Positions 37,439 through 47,368 of a stretch of 52,027 bases of DNA are shown piece after piece. Made by a program: the position numbers and the translations under genes. Under the pieces are notes generated by a model. It did no database searches. It worked only from the letters and a program-made list of their open reading frames with translations, and had not been told where the DNA came from. This stretch comes from Planctomycetota bacterium (GTDB lineage: Bacteria > Planctomycetota > Planctomycetia > Pirellulales > PLA5). The DNA lies in the NCBI GenBank assembly GCA_029259895.1, contig JAJDEG010000123.1, forward strand, positions 1 to 52,027. Reading direction: 5' to 3'. The first letter of the stretch is position 1. Each line of letters opens with the position of its first letter.

Positions 37439-37509
37439 TAGTCCGGGGTGGAGTTGAACCACCGCCGACGACGTATCAGATCGCCATGCTTCCGTTACAC
37501 CACCGGACA
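37439..37509 (-). tRNA. tRNA-Ile (GAT), 1:72 mismatch
   Basis: TGTCCGG/CCGGACT; GCGAT-CTGATAC-GTCGT; T-loop TTCAACT. Confidence 0.83.
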
Positions 37510-37586
37510 GCAATCAGGCCGAAGGCCCAAGGCGGTGGGTCGACAATGCGTTTACTCGTGCGGCCTACCGCCTCCAGCCTGCTCAG

Positions 37587-37660
37587 CGGCTCGTATGGGA
37601 GTCGAACCCATCTCCCGGCCTTGAAAGGGCCGTATCCTCAAACCGATAGACGAACGAGCC
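37587..37660 (-). tRNA. tRNA-Glu (TTC)
   Basis: GGCTCGT/ACGAGCC; CGGCC-CTTTCAA-GGCCG. Confidence 0.94.
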
Positions 37661-37687
37661 GAAATCTGCGCGCACACTGAGCGCAAG

Positions 37688-37759
37688 TGGGTCGGGAGGC
37701 GCTCGAATCCTCGTCTCCTGGTCTTCAACCAAGCGCTAAACCATCTCAGCTACCGACCC
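37688..37759 (-). tRNA. tRNA-Phe (GAA)
   Basis: GGGTCGG/CCGACCC; CTTGG-TTGAAGA-CCAGG; 53:61 A-G mismatch in the T-stem. Confidence 0.85.
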
Positions 37760-37801
37760 ATCGTTTTGTTCCGGCATGGCTTCGCGCTCGCCAAGACCAA
37801 C

Positions 37802-37833
37802 AAAAAAAGGCCCGGCGTTGTAACGCCAGGCCT
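37802..37833 (-). terminator. Intrinsic terminator upstream of the tRNA array
   Basis: Minus strand AAGGCCTGGCG-TTACAA-CGCCGGGCCTTTTTTT. Confidence 0.85.
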
Positions 37834-37960
37834 TGAATTGCCTTTCGAGCCGAATTGCCGGCCGAGCGTCACAAGCGCAATGGATGCGCGGGGCTATTCC
37901 CTACGAGGCCATTCCGATAATCGGAACAGGCGGCTCGCAGCGCGGAATAACCCGCAACTA
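37802..37960 (-). ncRNA. Candidate structured ncRNA ending at the intrinsic terminator
   Basis: No convincing ORF; long-range TATTCC/GGAATA helix (37886-37956), TTCCGA-TTA-TCGGAA hairpin, GCGCA-TCCAT-TGCGC hairpin, then terminator. Confidence 0.45.
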
Positions 37961-38286
37961 TGCGTTCTTGGTTCGATCTCGGCCGTAAAAACAACATTGA
38001 ACGAATCGCTCCATTCACAAAAGGTTCGTGAAACTAGCGGTCGCGATGCCACCGCGGCGTTTGTTAACCCTTTAGACGCCACCAAGAGACGCAAGGTTCA
38101 CAGGGTTGATCCAAGTTTGCGCCAAATATTCCCGGCGAAGAAGCGTCGTGGCAAGCAACGACACAACGCACGGACCGTTTCGGATCGCGACAGCGCTCAC
38201 TTGCGGCCCGGCACGATGCGCCATTACGATGGCTCGCGAAACGACTTTTGGCCGTGGCGTTCTTTATCTCAAGTGTTTGGATGGCG

Positions 38287-39744
38287 ATGAGTTACCCCAA
38301 GATCGCACAGTTTAAGGACGTGGCGGCATTTCGCGCGCGGCTGGACGAGCTTGGCTTGTCGATGCCCGTCGACGACGCGGCACAGTCGGCCGCGGAGGGT
38401 TCGCCGCTGGCCGCGCCGCTGTCGGTTGGTTCATCGCTCTGCGGCAGTTCATTCCGCGTGGGCAATCGCTGGTGCATTCATCCGATGGAGGGTTGGGATG
38501 CGAATCGCGATGGTTCGCCGTCGGAATTCACGCTGCGGCGTTGGCGAAATTTTGGGGCCAGCGGAGCCAAGCTCATCTGGGGCGGCGAAGCGGCTGCCGT
38601 GCAGCACGACGGAAGAGCGAATCCGCGGCAGACGCTGGCAACGGAAGAGAACTCTCGCGGGCTGGCTCAATTGCGCGAAACACTGGTCGACGAACATGCA
38701 GCGCGGTTCGGCGATACGACGGATCTGCTCGTGGGCCTGCAATTGACGCATAGCGGTCGATATTCTCGGCCGGACGGACCGCCGGCTCCACGAATCGCAT
38801 ATCACCACCCGTTGCTCGACGTGAAGATGGGCATCGATCCGCGCGACGCGAACGCCGTGTGGTCCGACGACGACTTGGAACGCCTAGTCGACCGATACGT
38901 TGCCGCGGCCGTGTTGGCCGAGCAAGCGGGGTATCAATTCGTCGACGTGAAGGCGTGCCACGGTTATCTGTTGCATGAGTTTCTGAGCGCGCGGCGAAGG
39001 CCGGGAAGATTCGGCGGCGACTTCGCGGGACGGACGCGATTGATGACGACGATTATCGAGCGAATTCGCGACGAACTGCCGCGGCTACTGATCGGCGTGC
39101 GGCTGAGCGTATTCGACACGGCGCCGTTCGCGACGAGTCGCGACGTAGGGCGGCCAATGCCGTTTGTTGAGCTGTTGCCCTACGACTGCGGCTTCGGCGT
39201 CGATGCGAACGATCCGCTGACGATGGATTTGACGGAGCCGATTGCGCTGCTCGTGAAATTAAGAGAGCTAGGCGTGGCAATGGTCAATCTTTCGGCCGGC
39301 AGCCCGTACTACAATCCACACGTGCAGCGGCCGGCGATCTTTCCGCCGAGCGACGGCTATCGGCCGCCGGAAGACCCGTTGGTCGGTGTGGCGCGGCAGA
39401 TCGACGCGGCCCGGAGATGCAAGGAGGCCGTAAGCGATTTGCCGATGGTCGGCACGGGCTACACGTATCTGCAGGAATATCTGCCGCACGTGGCCCAGGC
39501 CGCGGTGCGGGCAGGTTGGATCGACAGCGTTGGACTGGGCCGCATGGTCCTATCGTATCCGCGATTACCGGCCGACGTACTGTCGGGCAGCGCAACGACG
39601 CGCAAGCTCGTGTGCCGCACATTCAGCGATTGCACGACCGCGCCGCGCAACGGAATCGTCTCGGGCTGTTACCCGCTCGATGCTTTTTACAAGCGCTTGC
39701 CAGAGGCCGAGACGCTACGGCGCGCGAAGCAGAGCGATACTTGA
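38287..39744 (+). CDS. NADH:flavin oxidoreductase (Old Yellow Enzyme family)
   Basis: NRWCIHPMEGWDANRDGSPSEFTLRRWRNFGASGAKLIWGGEAAAVQHDGRANP...LLVGLQLTHSGRYSRP...HEFLSARRRPGRFGG. Confidence 0.9.
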   Translation: MSYPKIAQFKDVAAFRARLDELGLSMPVDDAAQSAAEGSPLAAPLSVGSSLCGSSFRVGNRWCIHPMEGWDANRDGSPSEFTLRRWRNFGASGAKLIWGGEAAAVQHDGRANPRQTLATEENSRGLAQLRETLVDEHAARFGDTTDLLVGLQLTHSGRYSRPDGPPAPRIAYHHPLLDVKMGIDPRDANAVWSDDDLERLVDRYVAAAVLAEQAGYQFVDVKACHGYLLHEFLSARRRPGRFGGDFAGRTRLMTTIIERIRDELPRLLIGVRLSVFDTAPFATSRDVGRPMPFVELLPYDCGFGVDANDPLTMDLTEPIALLVKLRELGVAMVNLSAGSPYYNPHVQRPAIFPPSDGYRPPEDPLVGVARQIDAARRCKEAVSDLPMVGTGYTYLQEYLPHVAQAAVRAGWIDSVGLGRMVLSYPRLPADVLSGSATTRKLVCRTFSDCTTAPRNGIVSGCYPLDAFYKRLPEAETLRRAKQSDT

Positions 39745-39830
39745 TTGCGCCGCTTGATTGCGCCGCTGCGTTGTCGGCTCTACCGACAAATTCACGAAGG
39801 AGCACGACGTACGAATTCACTGCATGGACG

Positions 39831-42800
39831 TTACCACCCGCGGCGGCGGGCGCGAAGTTTGGTCGAAAGCGGCACATCGTCGGCGTTGGATGCCGAAGCG
39901 TGGAGTGCATCGTGCGTCAACACGACATCGAGGGCCGCGCGATGAATTGCTCGTGGACGGCGCGAGGCCGTTATCGCGTCGCGGCTTACGGCGCGGGTGA
40001 CGACCGCGCTGGCGGCGGCCGAGGCCGGTGCCGGGGCGACGTTGCGGCCAAAGTTACGCACGAGGACGACCACATCGGCGCGATTGATAGCGCCGTCGCC
40101 GTTGGCGTCGCCTTGGGCAAGCGTCGCGCCGCTGGCCGTGCCTAGGTGACTTTGCAGGATCGCCACATCGACAAGATCGACGCGGAGATCGGAATTGAAA
40201 TCGCCGGGCAGGCGATCGACCGTGCCGGGCGAGCCGCCCGTTGCATAGCTGGGCCGCCAATTCGTCGAGCTGTCCCAGGCATCGAGCGCCGCTAACTCGT
40301 CGACGACAACCAACGACGGGCCGCTGCCGTCGGTCGTGGGATGCCATGCGTCGTCGTAGGTGAAGGCCTGAATCATGCCGCCGCCGGCGTCGAGCAGGGC
40401 GATTCGCTCACCACCGTTGCTAAGGCGGTAATTCTCCGGCGTGCCGCCGTACTGTCCGGCGACGTTTACGGCCGTGCCGTTGCGCAGTTCAAACGCCGTG
40501 AGATTCTGGGCAACGACAATTCGTTCCTGCGGCGCGAGATCGACGTCGCCAAACGTGAATTCGATGCCGTCGGCGAAACGAACGCCGGCGAGATTAACCG
40601 TCACCGTGTTGCTGGTGTTGACCAGTTCGAGGAATTCGAAGTCGTCGCGGTCGAGAACGCCGGCGTCGATTTCCGCTTGCGTGCGTGCGGCCGGATTGTA
40701 GTGGAGTTCGCTGATGCGGAGCGGCGACTGCACGGTGAAAAATGCATCGGTCAGCGCGCTCCACTGGCCGGCAGAAAAAGTTCTCGCCCGCACCGTGGCG
40801 CTGTCGGCAAGTGGTATCGGTCCGCTATACGGCAAGGCGGTCGGCGAAATCGCGGCGTCAGGCAAGTCGCCGGCGATGAGTGCCGCTGAGAGCAGAAAGT
40901 CCGAGCTGGTGATTGCTACGTTGAGGCCGTGGATTGCGAGAATATTCGTGCCGACCTGCAGCGCCGCAAGAAACGCCGAGACATTGAAATTGGCCGGATT
41001 CACAGCGTCGGTGTCGCTATGAGAGGTGCTCGATAACGCATTCCAAGCAGGCGTGCCAGGGTCGGCATTGGCGCGGGCGATTTCTTGACCATTGAGATAC
41101 GCCACGAAACCGTCATCGTAGCGGACATTCAGTGACATGAAGTCGAACGCGGCCAGATCGCCGGCGTCGACGCTGAACGGGATGCGGACGAAGACCGACG
41201 TGTTGACGTCGTTCATCGCGGTGCCGAGATCGAGCGACGGCGAAATGAACGGAACGTAAGTGGCGTTTTCGTCGTAGCCCAATCCGCCCGTGCCGGCGAG
41301 CCAACTGGTGACGTCGAACGGTTCGTTGGCCGGCGTGCCCTTCCAAGAATCGCCGAGCAGGTTGCCGCCGTTGAGCGCCGTGGGAACGAGAACGTTTTTG
41401 GCGGCCGCTTCGGCGACGAGCGACGTGGCCATGGTCGGCGCCGGGACGCTCGGATCGCTGCCGTCGGTCGTGTAATAGATCGTGTTGCCCGGCAGCGGGT
41501 CGGGATCGGCGATCGTCAGTTCGTAGCCCGCCGCGACGGAACCGCCGTGCTGTCCGTAGACCGGCGCAGCGACGCTCGGATAGAGACCGTCGGCGATGAA
41601 GCGCTGTAGGGTGAGGGTGTGACTTTGCGGAAAGTAGTTATCGCGAACGTTGTCGCGTTCGGCGCGCCAGTGGTCGACGGTCATTGTGGGAATGACGACC
41701 GAAGGCTGGCCGGAGTCGACGGTGATGACTTCGCCTTCACGGGCGTCGCCCCAGCGGGCCGATTCGGCGATCATCGCGGATTCGATGACGTTGGCCCATT
41801 GCATCCAAAGGGCCTGATTCGCCTCGGTCGACAGCGCGCCGCCATTGAACATGTGCTTTTGCACGCGGTCGCCGAAGTGGGCGCGGAATGCAGCGCTATT
41901 GCGAAGCTCGCTGAATAGTTCGGCCGGGGAATTGGCGTTCGCCGCGTCGGTGCGATCGCGATAGCGGCCGTCGAGGACGATCTCCTGATCCCAAACGTGG
42001 AATTTGAACCCGGCGGAATCGGCCGTGCGGCTGCGGGCGGCGTACCAGTTGTGATGCGGCCAGTCTTCCGCGCCCCCGTAGAGGTGCAGCATCATGTAGT
42101 CGGAAAAATTGTCCATGTCGAGCAGCACGGGAAACGCCGCATTGCGCGAGCCGTCCGGGTTGTTGCCTTGAAGCTGCTGATAGATGGCGTCGGGATTGGG
42201 GCCGGTGAGCTGATTGGCCAGGGCGAACATCTGGTCCCAGGCCGTGCGGTTGCCAGCGAACAGTTCGTTGAAGTCCTTGATGACGTCGTAGTCGTCGCGG
42301 TCGCCGCCGAGATACTCGGCCTGAAAGGCTTCGTCGGGGCGCTCGGCCGGGTTGTACAGGCCCCAGTACAGCCCGTTGATGTAGAGATGGACGTACGTGT
42401 TGTGGGCCGAAGGGCCGCCCATCGCCAGTTGCGTTTCGCGCATCCAGACGTCGCGGAGGTACATCGAATCGAGCGGCGAATAGCGGCCGGTTTGCGTGCG
42501 CGTGGCGTAGCCGTCGGTAAAAAAGGCGCGGAGCACGACCGTGTTGATGTTGTCCGAGGCGTCGTCGCCGAAAAGCGGAAAGTTAAGCGTGTTCGGCCCG
42601 GCAAAGTCTTCGCTGAAGATGAGACGGAAGCTGTGTTTCTTCTGCCGAACGTTGTCGCGGCTCGCTCCACCGTGGATTTGCACGCCAGCGTTGTATTGAA
42701 ACTGGTCGCCAGTCGCCGGGTCGTAGTACTCGATCGAGCCGGCTCGACGCCAGGCGCTACCCCGCGTGTTGGAATTCGGATAGATGCCGTTGCCTTGATT

Positions 42801-45485
42801 CCACAAGTCGGCCGGGTCCATGACGATCGACATCGTCGGAATCGACATCAGCGATTGGCGGATGCCGACGTCGGTGTTGGCCGGATTGAAGTCGTCCCAT
42901 TGGGCGACAACCTCGGAGTCCATGGCGAAATCGGCGCTAGCGCCGGCTTGCCAAATGGCGGGATACGAACGAGGCGTGAGCGTGGGGGCTTCGCCTTGCG
43001 AGAAGCCGACGCTGTCGAGAAACGTCCGCGTCGCGCTATTGTTGGGGGCGACATCGTCGAGGTAGACCCGAACGACGCCGGAACCGTCGGCGACGGCCTC
43101 TCCGACGAGGCCGTTGTAGAGGATGCGGTCGCCGGAAACCTGGCCGGTGAAGTAGGCGTTGTCGGACGTGAACTGCGTGAGCGCGGCCGGCGAAAGGCCC
43201 GCGCGTACCGTCCACACGTTGGCGGCGTCGGAGTCCCAGAAATTTGCGAAGACGTTGTACGATTCGCCCGGCGTAAGGCCGTCTATCGCAACAGTGATCA
43301 TCGGCACGCCATCGGGCGCGCCGGCGGTGGCCGATTGCCAGGCCGTGGTAAACGTGCCGAAGGGCGTGCCAGAAGTGGCCACGCGCGGCACCCAAAGGTT
43401 CGTCGACGCGCCGTTGACGGTCGGCAACGCCCAATCGGCCGCTCCGCTAATCGTGCCGACGGTGTTGGCGTTCGATATTTCGACGTAATTGACTCCGCTT
43501 TCGGCCTGACGAATCACGTGATCGAGGAACAGATAGGTCTGCGTGTCGACGTCGGTCGGGCGGAAGTCGTTTTTGTAGCCGGCAGCGCGGAGCGTGGTCG
43601 TCGTGTTGATACGCACCGGGCCGGAGTAGAGCACCGCGGCAGGATTCGTTGCAACGGGCACGCTGCCATCGAGCGTGTAGTAGATGTTCGCACCGACTGT
43701 CAGCGTGGCGATCGTCACGTCGAACGGTGCGTCGTAAAAGCCGCGGTCGCGGCTGAACGTGGTGTCTTCGACAAAGCCGAACACGCCTTCGCCATTGGGG
43801 CCGCCCGGTGTGGCGGTTTCGAAGTACTGGCCGACACCGCCGCCGGAAAGCGCCGTGCCGATCAGTTCCGGCAGGATGACGAAGTCTTCGTCGGCCGACG
43901 TCGAATTCAGGCCGTGAAAGGCCAGCACATTCGCGCCGTCGGGGACGAGCAGATTTCGATGGGCCGAAAGGTCGATCGTTTCGTAGGACGTTGTCTCAGG
44001 GACGCTACGCTCGACCGTCGAGGCCGCGTTGAAAGCCGGCGCAACGCCGGCGGCAGTAGGCGCGTTGCGGCGGGTGACTTCTTGGCCGTTAAGGTAGGCG
44101 ACGAACCCAGCGTCGTATTTCACACGCATCGTCAGCGCGTCGTAAGTCGCCCCGGCGGGAACGTCGAACGGCACGCGAACGTAGGCCGACGCATTGACGC
44201 CCGACATCTGCGGACCGACATTCGTCGCCACCAGCCCCCCGATGCCGGCTAGTTCGACGCTCAGGGCGTTGAGGAACACGCCGTGGGACGTACCGCCATT
44301 ACGTACGCCGCGGAGGATCAACTCGCCGCCTGGCGACGCAATCAGATCGGCGGCCATCGTGTCGTCGCCGTCGCTCGTCGGAACGGCGTTGCCGTCGAAC
44401 GTGTAACTCTGTTCGATGACGACGGGCGTGCCGCTGGCGATTTCGGTCCAATCCGAGACGCGCGCGTTGACGCTGCTATTGTCGTACGACCACAGCGTGA
44501 CGCGATACGGCGTGCCGGGCGTAAGGCCCTGGAGGCGGACTTGCAACTCCGCACCGTCGAACGTGCCGTTGGCGAAGACGAAATCGTCGTAAATCTGCGC
44601 CGTGGTTAGCGCACCGGAATTGGTCGGTACGGCGCGGTCGCGGTCGTCGAGCGTCGCGCCGCCGAGCGTGGAGAGTGATACCGTGATGCCGCCGAACGAT
44701 TGGCCGTTTTGATTGATCGTCATGCCGGTGAATCCGGCTTGTGTATCGGCCGCGCCATCCCCGGACGTGCGCGCGTTGAAGTCCAAGGCCAGGACAGATG
44801 ATCCGCCGCCTGGCGCATAGCCGACGCCGGTCGGGCCGGACGTCCACGAACCGTCCGGGACGTAGCCGGCATCGGTCCACGTTTGGCCGAGACTGGCGTT
44901 GGGCGGAACGAGCACGCTGGCGTTCGCGCCGGGGCCGATCAGCGTCGCGGCTTGGCCGAGACCGTACGAGACGTCCTCGAATTGGCGCGGATAATTCGTA
45001 CCGGCGGGACCGAAGCTGGAAACGATCGTCGCTCCGTCCGGTTGAACGAGCGCGACGTATTCGCCCGTGCGGGTCAACTCGAAGTTTGTATGCAGTTCCA
45101 CCGCCGGATCGGGGCAATCGACGCCGGGCACGTTACAGCCCGAGGCGAAGACGACGAGAAATTCCCCGGCCGGAAGATTCGTGCTGGGAAACGTCCACTT
45201 CGCCAAATTGGCGGCGTTGTCGGTGAGATGCCAACCAGCCAAGTCGATGGCCTCGTCGCCAGCATTGAAGATTTCGATCCAATCGCGAAACGCGCCGGTC
45301 GAATCGGCCAACGTCGAGCCGTTGCTGGCCATGAACTCGCTAATGACCGGTGCGGCGGCCAGCATCTGACGCTGTTCGAGCGTTTCTGGCGACGCGAGAC
45401 GGTGGCGACGAAAGGATCGGGAAACGCGGCGGGCTCTTACCTGCGGCATGTTTGTTTCCAATGAGATGAGGTTAGGCGGTTGCAC
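39831..45485 (-). CDS. Large secreted multidomain protein: lamin-tail (LTD), CotH-like, chitobiase/FN3-like and C-terminal dockerin-type repeats
   Basis: 1884 aa (start may be MPQVRARR at 45449); LEQRQMLAAAPVISEFMASNGS, IHGGASRDNVRQKKHSFRLIFSEDF...INGLYWGLYNPAERPDEAF, GDFNSDLRVDLVDVAILQSHLG...GDANGDGAINRADVVVLVRNFG. Confidence 0.88.
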   Translation of the reverse strand: MQPPNLISLETNMPQVRARRVSRSFRRHRLASPETLEQRQMLAAAPVISEFMASNGSTLADSTGAFRDWIEIFNAGDEAIDLAGWHLTDNAANLAKWTFPSTNLPAGEFLVVFASGCNVPGVDCPDPAVELHTNFELTRTGEYVALVQPDGATIVSSFGPAGTNYPRQFEDVSYGLGQAATLIGPGANASVLVPPNASLGQTWTDAGYVPDGSWTSGPTGVGYAPGGGSSVLALDFNARTSGDGAADTQAGFTGMTINQNGQSFGGITVSLSTLGGATLDDRDRAVPTNSGALTTAQIYDDFVFANGTFDGAELQVRLQGLTPGTPYRVTLWSYDNSSVNARVSDWTEIASGTPVVIEQSYTFDGNAVPTSDGDDTMAADLIASPGGELILRGVRNGGTSHGVFLNALSVELAGIGGLVATNVGPQMSGVNASAYVRVPFDVPAGATYDALTMRVKYDAGFVAYLNGQEVTRRNAPTAAGVAPAFNAASTVERSVPETTSYETIDLSAHRNLLVPDGANVLAFHGLNSTSADEDFVILPELIGTALSGGGVGQYFETATPGGPNGEGVFGFVEDTTFSRDRGFYDAPFDVTIATLTVGANIYYTLDGSVPVATNPAAVLYSGPVRINTTTTLRAAGYKNDFRPTDVDTQTYLFLDHVIRQAESGVNYVEISNANTVGTISGAADWALPTVNGASTNLWVPRVATSGTPFGTFTTAWQSATAGAPDGVPMITVAIDGLTPGESYNVFANFWDSDAANVWTVRAGLSPAALTQFTSDNAYFTGQVSGDRILYNGLVGEAVADGSGVVRVYLDDVAPNNSATRTFLDSVGFSQGEAPTLTPRSYPAIWQAGASADFAMDSEVVAQWDDFNPANTDVGIRQSLMSIPTMSIVMDPADLWNQGNGIYPNSNTRGSAWRRAGSIEYYDPATGDQFQYNAGVQIHGGASRDNVRQKKHSFRLIFSEDFAGPNTLNFPLFGDDASDNINTVVLRAFFTDGYATRTQTGRYSPLDSMYLRDVWMRETQLAMGGPSAHNTYVHLYINGLYWGLYNPAERPDEAFQAEYLGGDRDDYDVIKDFNELFAGNRTAWDQMFALANQLTGPNPDAIYQQLQGNNPDGSRNAAFPVLLDMDNFSDYMMLHLYGGAEDWPHHNWYAARSRTADSAGFKFHVWDQEIVLDGRYRDRTDAANANSPAELFSELRNSAAFRAHFGDRVQKHMFNGGALSTEANQALWMQWANVIESAMIAESARWGDAREGEVITVDSGQPSVVIPTMTVDHWRAERDNVRDNYFPQSHTLTLQRFIADGLYPSVAAPVYGQHGGSVAAGYELTIADPDPLPGNTIYYTTDGSDPSVPAPTMATSLVAEAAAKNVLVPTALNGGNLLGDSWKGTPANEPFDVTSWLAGTGGLGYDENATYVPFISPSLDLGTAMNDVNTSVFVRIPFSVDAGDLAAFDFMSLNVRYDDGFVAYLNGQEIARANADPGTPAWNALSSTSHSDTDAVNPANFNVSAFLAALQVGTNILAIHGLNVAITSSDFLLSAALIAGDLPDAAISPTALPYSGPIPLADSATVRARTFSAGQWSALTDAFFTVQSPLRISELHYNPAARTQAEIDAGVLDRDDFEFLELVNTSNTVTVNLAGVRFADGIEFTFGDVDLAPQERIVVAQNLTAFELRNGTAVNVAGQYGGTPENYRLSNGGERIALLDAGGGMIQAFTYDDAWHPTTDGSGPSLVVVDELAALDAWDSSTNWRPSYATGGSPGTVDRLPGDFNSDLRVDLVDVAILQSHLGTASGATLAQGDANGDGAINRADVVVLVRNFGRNVAPAPASAAASAVVTRAVSRDAITASRRPRAIHRAALDVVLTHDALHASASNADDVPLSTKLRARRRGW

Positions 45486-45922
45486 GTGCCGACAATCGAG
45501 CGGCTAGGCTCACTTCGCTTTGCCTAGCCGCCAACGAACGGAATGAGAACGCACGTTTTCGGAAAACGAAAAAACGCGCCGAGCGGGTTGCCGGCGCGCT
45601 GATGACTAGGGTAGTCGCCGGCGATATCGGGCACGAAGAAAATGAAATTCGCCTGCACACGACACGGGCGCCGGATTTGCCGATTCATTATCCTTCTGCG
45701 CGCTGGCGAAGGCAAGTTATTTTTCTCGAAAAATGAAAACGCGACGGTGGTCGATCATTGTTGACTATAGTAGCCTCTTAGATACTCGATCGGCCACCGA
45801 TCGTCAGATGCCGTCGCCGCACCGCGAATCGGTCGAGTCCAACCCATCGCCGCCGTCAGTGCAATTGCGACGGCAGGCGATTAGCACACTCCCGCCACTC
45901 ACCTAACCGAAGGGCAATTCCG

Positions 45923-47245
45923 ATGTCCACCTCCCGCCAAAATCGCCGCACATTTCTCAAGACCACGGCCGCCGTCGCCGGTGCATCCGCCGTGACGCCC
46001 TACTTCTTCAGCGGAGAGAAACCGCTGGCCGCCGAATTCGCCGCCAAGAACGACCGGCCGCTCGTCGGCCAAATTGGCTGCGGCGGACAGGGCAACGGCA
46101 TCACCAACCGGGCAAAGCGGTACGGCGACATCGTGGCCGTGTGCGACGTCGACGCCCATCGCGCCGAGCAAGCCAAGGCCAAACAGGGCGGCGGCAAGGC
46201 GGAGATCTTCGACGACTACCGCAAGCTGCTCGACCGCAAGGACATCGAAGTCGTCACGATCGGCACGCCGGATCATTGGCACACGCGGATCGCCATCGCG
46301 GCGATGAAGGCCGGCAAGGACGTGTATTGCGAAAAGCCGCTCACGCTGACCATCGACGAAGGGAAGCTGATCTGCAAGGTCGTGAAGGAAACCGGCAAGG
46401 TGTTTCAGGTCGGCACGCAGCAGCGGAGCGACGGCTCGCGGTTTCTCACGGCGATCGCGCTGGCCCACCAAGGGCGGCTCGGCAATATCAAAACCGTGAG
46501 TTGCTCGATCGGCGGCGCGCCGTCGAGCGGCCCGCTAAAGAAGGAAACGCCGCCGGATCATTTGAACTGGGAGCAGTGGCTCGGGCAGGCCCCGCTGGTC
46601 GATTACATTCCGCGGCGGTGCCACTACGAGTTCCGCTGGTGGTACGAATACTCCGGCGGCAAGATGACCGACTGGGGCGCACACCACGTCGACATCGCCA
46701 CGTGGCTGATCGGCGCGGACGATACCGGCCCGATCTCGGTCGGAGGAACGGCGACGCATCCGGTCCCCTTCGAGAACGGTCATCCGACGCTCGACAACCA
46801 GTACAACACGGCGAACAAGTTCAATGTGTCGTGCAAGTATAAGAGCGGCGTCGAAGTGATTATTCGCGACGACATGGACAACGGATTACTGATCGAAGGG
46901 GACAAGGGACGCATTTTCGTGAGCCGCGGAGCGCTCAAGGGCAAGCCGGTCGAAGACCTGAAGGACAATCCGCTGCCCGAGGATGCAATCATCAAAGTCT
47001 ACAAAGGCAAGAAGCCGGGCGATCACATGGGTAACTTCTTCGATTGCCTCAAGACGCGCGAGCAGCCGATCTCGGACGTGTTCACGCACCACCGGGCGAT
47101 GACGACGTGCCACCTGGCGAACATCGCCATTCGCCTCGGCAGGGCGCTGAAGTGGAATCCCGATACCGAGCAGATCGAAGGTGACTCCGAAGCGAACGCA
47201 ATGCAGAACCGCGAACAGCGCAAGGGCTACGAGATCGAGGCCTGA
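45923..47245 (+). CDS. Gfo/Idh/MocA family oxidoreductase with TAT-type signal
   Basis: NRRTFLKTTAAVAGASAVTPYF; GQIGCGGQGNGITNRAKRYGDIVAVCDVD; IGTPDHWHTRIAIAAMKAGKDVYCEKPLTLTIDEG. Confidence 0.95.
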   Translation: MSTSRQNRRTFLKTTAAVAGASAVTPYFFSGEKPLAAEFAAKNDRPLVGQIGCGGQGNGITNRAKRYGDIVAVCDVDAHRAEQAKAKQGGGKAEIFDDYRKLLDRKDIEVVTIGTPDHWHTRIAIAAMKAGKDVYCEKPLTLTIDEGKLICKVVKETGKVFQVGTQQRSDGSRFLTAIALAHQGRLGNIKTVSCSIGGAPSSGPLKKETPPDHLNWEQWLGQAPLVDYIPRRCHYEFRWWYEYSGGKMTDWGAHHVDIATWLIGADDTGPISVGGTATHPVPFENGHPTLDNQYNTANKFNVSCKYKSGVEVIIRDDMDNGLLIEGDKGRIFVSRGALKGKPVEDLKDNPLPEDAIIKVYKGKKPGDHMGNFFDCLKTREQPISDVFTHHRAMTTCHLANIAIRLGRALKWNPDTEQIEGDSEANAMQNREQRKGYEIEA

Positions 47246-47368
47246 TCGCTCGGCGAACGAAATCCATTTCCAGCTTGACTTTGGGGCGGCGTCGGACCAG
47301 ATTGGTTCCGGCCCGCCCCTTTATTCTTGCCCGCCGCATCGCCGCGGTTCACTCCAGGAATCTCCGCC

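Noticed and set aside
35738-37441. Multiple ORFs inside the tRNA array (e.g. 35738..36196 +, 36935..37441 +)
   Set aside because: They are six-frame translations of consecutive tRNA genes, with the recurrent 'GxEPT/SNP' motif arising from T-arm sequences.
37894-38094. 66-aa minus-strand ORF upstream of the orphan terminator
   Set aside because: No protein-like features; overlaps the helix-forming segment better explained as RNA.
41997-44252. 751-aa plus-strand ORF opposite the LTD/CotH protein
   Set aside because: Antisense open frame; the minus-strand product has recognisable domains across the whole span.
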